Positions 1 to 5,126 of a stretch of DNA of 5,126 nucleotides are shown piece after piece. Each line of letters begins with the position of its first letter. The stretch's first letter is position 1. The stretch covers positions 1 through 5,126 of the forward strand of contig CANKLK010000149.1 of NCBI GenBank assembly GCA_947482805.1, given 5' to 3'. Under the pieces are notes generated by a model. That model made no database searches. It saw only the letters and a program-made list of their open reading frames with translations, and had not been told where the DNA came from. Source of the DNA: Flavobacteriaceae bacterium. GTDB taxonomy: Bacteria > Bacteroidota > Bacteroidia > Flavobacteriales > Flavobacteriaceae. Both the position numbers and the translations under genes were made by a program.

Positions 1-3000
1 AAGGATTTTTGCAAGGACCAATTAACTGATTTTTTAGAAAAATCAAAACTGAGCGATTTTAAATTTAACAAACTCGTTGATGATTGTAATTTGTTAGTTT
101 CTAATCAGTTCGTAATTAATTCTGATTGTTTTAATTTCTTAGCTTCAAGTGTTTATCAAGAATTGAATTCGTTTAAACCAAGTTTTAATTCAGAGTGGCA
201 TGAAATTTTATTTGAGACACTTGCTAATAATCGTGAAAAACAAATAGATTTTCTGAATTTTTCCCATTATTTTTTTAAATCCAAGAAGTTATTTTCGGAG
301 GAAACTTTTAGTTGGTATTTTGATTCATTTGCATTTAGTTGGGAAACAGAAAAAAGAATAACCATAAGATGTATTCAAGGTAATTTAGTTTGCCGTGTTT
401 TTTTAGATGGAAAAATTGCAAGTGATAGTATTAAGATTTATCAAACTGATGGTGTTTTTGATATTTTTAATAATAAATGGGAAGGTAAAGGTGGTGAAAT
501 TACCTGGGAGAAGGTAAAAATAAATAAAGATGAAACCTTTGCTAAACTTAGGAATTATAAGTGCAATCTAACTTCTCAAAGTGTTTTAATTGATACTGTA
601 GAACTTACTACTCCATATTTTAATGTTCCAATATTAGGAAGGTTAAAAGATAAGACAATCTCAGAATTGTCTGAAGGTGAAAGTTCACCACAATTTAGTT
701 CTTATGAAAAAAGGTTAAAGATTAAAGATTTAAGAGAGGGTATTGATTACGATGGTGAATTTACATTATTGGGTGATGAATTTATTGGGAGTGGAAGTAA
801 TGAAAAACCTGCAAAACTTATCTTAAAATATAATAATCAAGCCCTTTTTGAAGTATTATCAACTAATTTTAAAATGAATCAAAATGAGATTATTATCAGA
901 AAAGCTCGCATTAAAATGAATTATTCCAATGGAGATTCACTTACAATAGATGATGCTTTTTTTTATTTCGACGAATCAAAACGTGAAATATCGTTATCTG
1001 CACCTACTAAAGCAAATATTTACTCACCATTTATTGATTCGTATTTTAAATTATATGTGTATGCTCCAAAGTTAATTTGGAATCTAGATACTCCAACACC
1101 ATACTATACATATGAAGTAGCAACAAGTCAGGAACAAAAAGTTGCATCTATTCAATCTATTAATTATTTTGATGCTAAACTTTTTGATAAATTTAAAGGT
1201 GTTAGTGGTATTCATCCATTTTCAATAATTTCTAAGAAGTGTCGTGAAATACAGAGTTTGACATTTACTGAAGCTAGTTTTGCTTCTTTGTTAAGGAAAT
1301 CTATTGAACAAGTTTTACCTGAAATAGTTGATATGGCAGCTGATGGATTTCTTCGCTATGATTCTAATTTAAAATTAATTTTTGTCAGTCAAAAATTAAT
1401 TGATTTTTCTGATGCAAGTATTGGCAAAATTGATTTTGATAACATTTTAATTTCTTCAGACTTTAGAATAATTAAAAGCGATGAATCTAAGCTAAGCGAG
1501 ATGAATGATAAGACAAAATCAACTATTCTAACTGAAATATCTGCCACTAATTTGCGTAAGCAAAATTCATTTATTTATGCTAGTATTAATTTAGACGAAA
1601 ATTATTTACGAATTAATGAAGTTAATCAAGTAGTATTATCAAAAGCTCAAAAAACTATCATTTATCCAGACTCATCTTTTATTATAATGGAAAAAAATAG
1701 AGATATACGTTTTAGTGGTTGGTTAAATGCTGGAAAATTAGAATTTCATACGATTGAATCAAAATTTATTTATGAAGATTTTAAGGTTAAGATTATTAAT
1801 TCTGATGAAGCATTTTTAAGGGTAAAACCTCTTCGCAAAGAGGATGGAGAAGATAACATTCAAATGCTTAGTTCAATAAGTAATTTACAAGGAGATTTAT
1901 TTATTGATGATCCCTTGTTAAAATCAGGAAAACAAACAAGTAATTCAAAGTTTCCTTATTTACAAACATCAACTGATTGTTTTGTTTTCTATGATGCCAA
2001 ATATATTGAAAAAGGTGCATATGACAGAGAAAGGTTTTATTACAGAATAGGATTATTTGAAATGGACAGTTTAGATAATTTTAATGAGAAATCATTTAAT
2101 TTATCAGGGGAGTTGGTTTCTGGTGGAATTTTTCCAAATCTAAGTGAAAAATTAGGAATCATGAATGATTATTCTTTTGGATTTATTGCAGATACACCTT
2201 CAGAAGGTTATGATTTCTATGGCACAAAAACAAAATATACAAATAAGATTGCTCTTTCTAGTAATGGATTACAAGGTTCTGGAACTATTAAGTTTTTTAA
2301 TTCAACATCGATCTCTAAAAAACTTACTTTTTTACCAGATTCTACAATTGGTCTCGCACAATTTGTAAATGAGGAGTCAAATCTATTTCCTAATATAGAA
2401 TCTGAATTAGCTCGAATAACATATCAACCTAAGAAACAAATTCTACAGGTTAATTCTTACCTATCATATCCTTTAAGTATGTTTCATGGAGAAGTAAATA
2501 TGCAAGGATTACTTAAGCTCGAAGAGAAATCTGTAACTGGAATAGGCACAATCTTATTTGAGGATGCTGTAATGACTTCGCTTGATTTTAGTTTTAAGCA
2601 AAATGATATTCTTTCTAATAATACATCCTTTAGTCTGATTAATCGTTTAACAAATAATGATGAGTTCCCTTATGCACTTGAATCTAAAAGCTTTTCTGCC
2701 TCTATTTCTTTAATCAATAGGATTGGAGAATTTAATTCAAATACTACAAATAGGATTAAATTTCCAGTAAATAAATTTTATTGTCAGATGGATAAGTTTA
2801 AATGGTATATGAATGATGAAAATATTGAATTAAGTAATCTTAATGATGTTTTTGAAAATATCAATTCTGAATCTGTTGTTAACAATTTTTTTTCATTGGA
2901 TGAAAAGCAAGATTCACTTCAATTTAATTCCCTTAGCGCAAAATTTTACTTAAATCAACAGACTATATTGTGTGATAAGGTGAAATTTGTCAGAGTTGCT

Positions 3001-4455
3001 GACGCACTTCTTTATCCTGAAAAAACAACTTTGAATATCCGAGCTTATGGAGTGATTGACTCCTTATATAATTCTACTATTGTTGCAAATTATAATACAA
3101 AATTCCATAAATTTATAAATGCATCGATTTATATAAAATCTAGAAATTTCTATCAAGGTTATGCTACCTATCCATATTATGACAGGGATAGTATTTTAAC
3201 ATTAGTTTCTATGTCTAAAATAAGTGGCGAAAATTTAATTACTGTTGCAAATGGAGAAATTCCTGAAAAATCTCAATTTAAGTTATCTAAAGAATTTGAT
3301 TATTTTGGAAAAATAGCAATTTTATCTTCAAATGAAGGGATTATTTTAAACGGTTCAGCCAGACTTAAGCATAATTGTGATTACGATAAATCATGGCTTC
3401 AATTTCAAGATACAGTCATAGCAAAAAACATTCAACTCCCCATTTCAGAACAACCAATAAATTCTATTGGGCAAAAAATGGCAATTGGGTTTTTATGGCA
3501 TGATAATGAAAATATTGATAGCTTAAGTATTTATCCTGCATTTATCTCTAAAAAGCTTGGTACAGACGATATAAAATTATTTTCAATAAGTGGATATATA
3601 GAATATAACCAACTAGCTAATGAGTTTCAAATTGCAACAAAATCACGTTTGGCAAAATCGGATTCATTATCTAATTTATTTTCTCTAAATATAAAAACTT
3701 GTCAAGTTAATGCATACGGAGATATTGATTTAGGTATTAATTTAGGAGATCTTAAAATAGAATCTTATGGTAAAATTGAATTCAATCAAGAACTGAAAAA
3801 AACTAAATTTTTTCTAAATGCTAAGATTACAATACCGCTTCCAAATAGTTTAATGGATAACTTGGCTAATAAAATTAAGCTAAATGACCAATTATTAAAT
3901 TTAGATTTTAATACCTATAGTTGGAATATGAGAAATGCCTTTGCAAAATGGAGTCCAAAATATTATGATAAATTTTTTAATGATTATCAAGAAGATGATA
4001 TTCGCAAGATGCCAAATTTATTGGAAAATTCTCTAGTTTTATCTGGTATTGTTTTAGAATCTTATGGAGGTATTTCATCTTTAAATAAAAATGCATACAA
4101 AGGTATTATTTCTACGAATAATTCTGTTGGAATTGTTGGGATGAATGGTATTTCTGTCTTTAAGGTTGTTCCCTTTCAAATGTTTTATAATCAAACGTTT
4201 TCTCGTTCTCATAATCAAGGTTTATCCTGGAAAATTGTTTTAGATGATCAGTTTAATTATTTTTTTAATTACAATATGGAAGATAAAAGAAATGGGGAAT
4301 TTTTGATTCATAGTTCTGATGAAACATTTAAAAAAATAATTTCTGACATAAAACCGACTAAACGTAATGAGAAAAACTTTAAATTTGATCTTATGAATGA
4401 TAAAATAAGAGATGATTCTATGACTGTTTTTAGATCTTTATTTTTATATAAATAG
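1..4455 (+). CDS. Giant beta-repeat protein of unknown function, Bacteroidota type (5' end outside window)
   Basis: The frame is open from base 1 to the TAG at 4453-4455, giving 1484 visible residues (numbered here from base 1). The first possible start, TTG at 91, is not credible because coding-like sequence continues upstream of it. Residues 1-110 look helical and aromatic-rich. Residues 105-215 hold a Trp-rich beta block with KWEGKGGEITWE (159-170) and PILGRLKDK (210-218). From about 250 to 1280 there are alternating short beta strands with degenerate repeats. Landmarks are YDRERFYY (674-681), MDSLDNF (688-694), two GxGTI units (759-763, 847-851), VADA (999-1002), YQGYATYPYYD (1051-1061) and HNC (1124-1126) followed by Trp1132. 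Residues 1283-1345 look helical and charged, and the tail is beta-rich again. There is no catalytic motif and no clear membrane helix. From memory, these segments resemble a widespread unnamed Bacteroidota family; I could not check this. An envelope or periplasmic location is inferred only from the beta-rich composition and the plsY neighbour. Alternatives are an AsmA/TamB-like groove protein or a surface scaffold. That it is a real gene is near certain; its function is unknown. Confidence 0.9.
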   Translation, partial: KDFCKDQLTDFLEKSKLSDFKFNKLVDDCNLLVSNQFVINSDCFNFLASSVYQELNSFKPSFNSEWHEILFETLANNREKQIDFLNFSHYFFKSKKLFSEETFSWYFDSFAFSWETEKRITIRCIQGNLVCRVFLDGKIASDSIKIYQTDGVFDIFNNKWEGKGGEITWEKVKINKDETFAKLRNYKCNLTSQSVLIDTVELTTPYFNVPILGRLKDKTISELSEGESSPQFSSYEKRLKIKDLREGIDYDGEFTLLGDEFIGSGSNEKPAKLILKYNNQALFEVLSTNFKMNQNEIIIRKARIKMNYSNGDSLTIDDAFFYFDESKREISLSAPTKANIYSPFIDSYFKLYVYAPKLIWNLDTPTPYYTYEVATSQEQKVASIQSINYFDAKLFDKFKGVSGIHPFSIISKKCREIQSLTFTEASFASLLRKSIEQVLPEIVDMAADGFLRYDSNLKLIFVSQKLIDFSDASIGKIDFDNILISSDFRIIKSDESKLSEMNDKTKSTILTEISATNLRKQNSFIYASINLDENYLRINEVNQVVLSKAQKTIIYPDSSFIIMEKNRDIRFSGWLNAGKLEFHTIESKFIYEDFKVKIINSDEAFLRVKPLRKEDGEDNIQMLSSISNLQGDLFIDDPLLKSGKQTSNSKFPYLQTSTDCFVFYDAKYIEKGAYDRERFYYRIGLFEMDSLDNFNEKSFNLSGELVSGGIFPNLSEKLGIMNDYSFGFIADTPSEGYDFYGTKTKYTNKIALSSNGLQGSGTIKFFNSTSISKKLTFLPDSTIGLAQFVNEESNLFPNIESELARITYQPKKQILQVNSYLSYPLSMFHGEVNMQGLLKLEEKSVTGIGTILFEDAVMTSLDFSFKQNDILSNNTSFSLINRLTNNDEFPYALESKSFSASISLINRIGEFNSNTTNRIKFPVNKFYCQMDKFKWYMNDENIELSNLNDVFENINSESVVNNFFSLDEKQDSLQFNSLSAKFYLNQQTILCDKVKFVRVADALLYPEKTTLNIRAYGVIDSLYNSTIVANYNTKFHKFINASIYIKSRNFYQGYATYPYYDRDSILTLVSMSKISGENLITVANGEIPEKSQFKLSKEFDYFGKIAILSSNEGIILNGSARLKHNCDYDKSWLQFQDTVIAKNIQLPISEQPINSIGQKMAIGFLWHDNENIDSLSIYPAFISKKLGTDDIKLFSISGYIEYNQLANEFQIATKSRLAKSDSLSNLFSLNIKTCQVNAYGDIDLGINLGDLKIESYGKIEFNQELKKTKFFLNAKITIPLPNSLMDNLANKIKLNDQLLNLDFNTYSWNMRNAFAKWSPKYYDKFFNDYQEDDIRKMPNLLENSLVLSGIVLESYGGISSLNKNAYKGIISTNNSVGIVGMNGISVFKVVPFQMFYNQTFSRSHNQGLSWKIVLDDQFNYFFNYNMEDKRNGEFLIHSSDETFKKIISDIKPTKRNEKNFKFDLMNDKIRDDSMTVFRSLFLYK

Positions 4456-4463
4456 ATTCTATG
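4449..4463 (+). promoter_or_regulatory. Tight gene junction and plsY start without Shine-Dalgarno
   Basis: The TAG of the giant protein gene (4453-4455) is followed by only five bases, ATTCT, before the plsY ATG at 4461. The 20 bases before the ATG are A/T-rich and hold no GGAG- or AGGA-like sequence. There is no room for a separate promoter in the gap, so plsY is probably read from an upstream promoter outside the window or inside the large gene. AT-rich leaders without a Shine-Dalgarno sequence are typical of Bacteroidota. Translational coupling across the short gap is plausible but inferred. Confidence 0.6.
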
Positions 4464-5090
4464 TTAATTGCCATAATAATCTTCATTGCATATTTAATTG
4501 GTTCAATTCCCTCCGCAGTTTGGCTAGGAATGTATTTCCATAAAATTGATATTCGTGATTTTGGTAGTGGAAATGCAGGTGCAACTAATACCTTTCGAGT
4601 ACTTGGGAAGAGATTAGGGTGGATTGTTTTGATCTGCGATATTTCTAAAGGAATTATTGCTTCTACTTTACCCTATTTATTTTCATCTTTTTATTTAGGA
4701 TACAAGGATGAAGTTTTAATTCTTCAACTTTGTGCTTCTTTTACTGCGGTTATTGGTCACGTTTTTCCAATTTTCGCAAATTTTAGAGGCGGAAAAGGTG
4801 TAGCAACTGCCTTGGGAGTGCTTTTTGGAGTTAATCCTCTTGCAGCAGGAATTTGCTTGTGTATATTTTTAATTGTTTTTTTTTCTTTCCGCTTTGTTTC
4901 ATTGGGAGCAATTACTGCTGCACTAGCTTTTCCGTTCATAAGTTATTTTGCATTAAATGAGGATGCACGTATTATGATAATTTTTACGATTGTTCTTTCT
5001 GCACTAGTTATCATTGCGCACAGAAATAATTTTGCTCGTTTAATAAATGGAAATGAAAATAAAATTGACATTCGCAAGAAAAAGATTTAG
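4461..5090 (+). CDS. plsY: Glycerol-3-phosphate acyltransferase PlsY (acyl-phosphate dependent)
   Basis: PlsY is an integral membrane enzyme that moves an acyl chain from acyl-phosphate (made by PlsX) to position 1 of glycerol-3-phosphate, giving lysophosphatidate, the first committed step of phospholipid synthesis. The 209 residues match the usual family length of about 200-215. Motif 1 is GSIPSA (14-19) with DIRDFGSGNAGATN (30-43), R46 and D60-x-x-K63-G64. Motif 2 is the glycine-rich phosphate-binding loop GHVFPIF (99-105) with FRGGKGVAT (108-116). Motif 3 is HRNNFARL (187-194) followed by NGNE (196-199). Hydrophobic segments lie near residues 2-24, 53-75, 84-105, 117-141, 145-165 and 170-186. 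The tail is basic (RKKKI), as expected for a cytoplasmic end. ATG 4461 is well supported: an in-frame TAA lies at 4449-4451 and no other start codon lies between it and motif 1. The gene follows the giant protein gene after five bases, so co-transcription is likely. No frameshift or missing key residue is seen. Codon choice is similar to its neighbour, with somewhat higher GC around motif 2. Confidence 0.97.
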   Translation: MLIAIIIFIAYLIGSIPSAVWLGMYFHKIDIRDFGSGNAGATNTFRVLGKRLGWIVLICDISKGIIASTLPYLFSSFYLGYKDEVLILQLCASFTAVIGHVFPIFANFRGGKGVATALGVLFGVNPLAAGICLCIFLIVFFSFRFVSLGAITAALAFPFISYFALNEDARIMIIFTIVLSALVIIAHRNNFARLINGNENKIDIRKKKI

Positions 5091-5126
5091 TTGATTTTAT
5101 AATAGTGGCTAAAAAATAATTTTTAG
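5091..5126. other. Short region after plsY with no gene seen
   Basis: These 36 bases hold no usable reading frame on the + strand: GTG at 5105 reaches a stop after four codons. Apart from the inverted repeat described separately, nothing is recognisable. On the - strand a stop codon lies at 5109-5111, preceded by five open codons running in from the window edge. The tail of a convergent gene is therefore possible but unsupported. Confidence 0.5.
5109..5126 (+). terminator. Possible hairpin after plsY, cut by the window edge
   Basis: CTAAAAA (5109-5115) and TTTTTAG (5120-5126) form a perfect 7-bp inverted repeat around a four-base ATAA loop, 18 bases after the plsY stop. The stem visible here is nearly all A-T and weak. 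It would become a plausible bidirectional terminator if the bases beyond 5126 continue the pairing with GTGG at 5105-5108. In such an AT-rich genome a 7-bp A-T stem can also arise by chance, so this is a weak call. Confidence 0.3.

Noticed and set aside
2165..2368. 67-codon + strand frame inside the giant gene
   Set aside because: It lies wholly within the long frame in another phase, is made mostly of Leu, Ile and Gln from AT-rich out-of-phase codons, and has no start signal or recognisable motif.
2886..2893. Eight-T run in the giant gene as a phase-variation tract
   Set aside because: Runs of 7-8 T are scattered through this AT-rich gene (for example 270-276 and 957-964), so this one does not stand out.
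1..4455. Giant protein as an adhesin or a secreted protein of the type IX system
   Set aside because: No Ig-like or cadherin-like repeat signature is seen, and the C-terminus (ending FLYK) does not resemble a type IX sorting domain. The N-terminus is missing, so export cannot be tested.
4757..4939. 60-codon - strand frame opposite plsY
   Set aside because: It is antisense to the conserved PlsY motif 2 region. Its Lys/Ala/Pro-rich translation is what the reverse of Phe- and Gly-rich PlsY codons gives, and no independent gene signal is seen.
5105..5119. GTG GCT AAA AAA TAA as a tiny frame after plsY
   Set aside because: Four codons followed by a stop; not a gene.
5109..5126. Tail of a convergent gene on the - strand (five codons then a stop)
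   Set aside because: Only five codons are visible and they coincide with the inverted repeat, so there is no evidence for or against it.

Overview
This AT-rich window (about 28-30% G+C judged from sampled lines, not a full count) carries two genes, both on the + strand. They have the look of a Bacteroidota chromosome, probably a low-GC flavobacterial, cytophagal or uncultured relative. Three things point that way. The large upstream protein has segment patterns I associate from memory with an unnamed family of Bacteroidota proteins of about 1500 residues. Neither gene shows a purine-rich Shine-Dalgarno sequence. The region before the second start is pure AT-rich sequence. The taxon is an inference; no rRNA or marker gene settles it.

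Bases 1-4455 are one uninterrupted reading frame. It is already open at the first base, so the 5' end of the gene, and any signal peptide, lies outside the window. The 1484 visible residues start with a helical, aromatic-rich stretch. A very long series of short beta-strand units follows, rich in Asn, Ser, Asp and aromatic residues and built from degenerate repeats. The protein ends in a charged helical segment and a last beta-rich part. I see no catalytic signature and no transmembrane helix. The function is unknown; an exported or envelope-associated structural role is the most I can infer.

Bases 4461-5090 encode PlsY, the membrane acyl-phosphate:glycerol-3-phosphate acyltransferase that makes lysophosphatidate in phospholipid synthesis. 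All three family motifs are intact. Only five bases separate the two genes, so they are very likely co-transcribed. This places a giant beta-repeat protein of unknown role directly beside a phospholipid synthesis enzyme.

Bases 5091-5126 hold no gene. They contain a perfect 7-bp inverted repeat running to the last base of the window, perhaps the inner part of a terminator. No tRNA, rRNA, insertion sequence, CRISPR array or phage gene was seen. This is ordinary core-genome context, and its real unknown is the giant protein.
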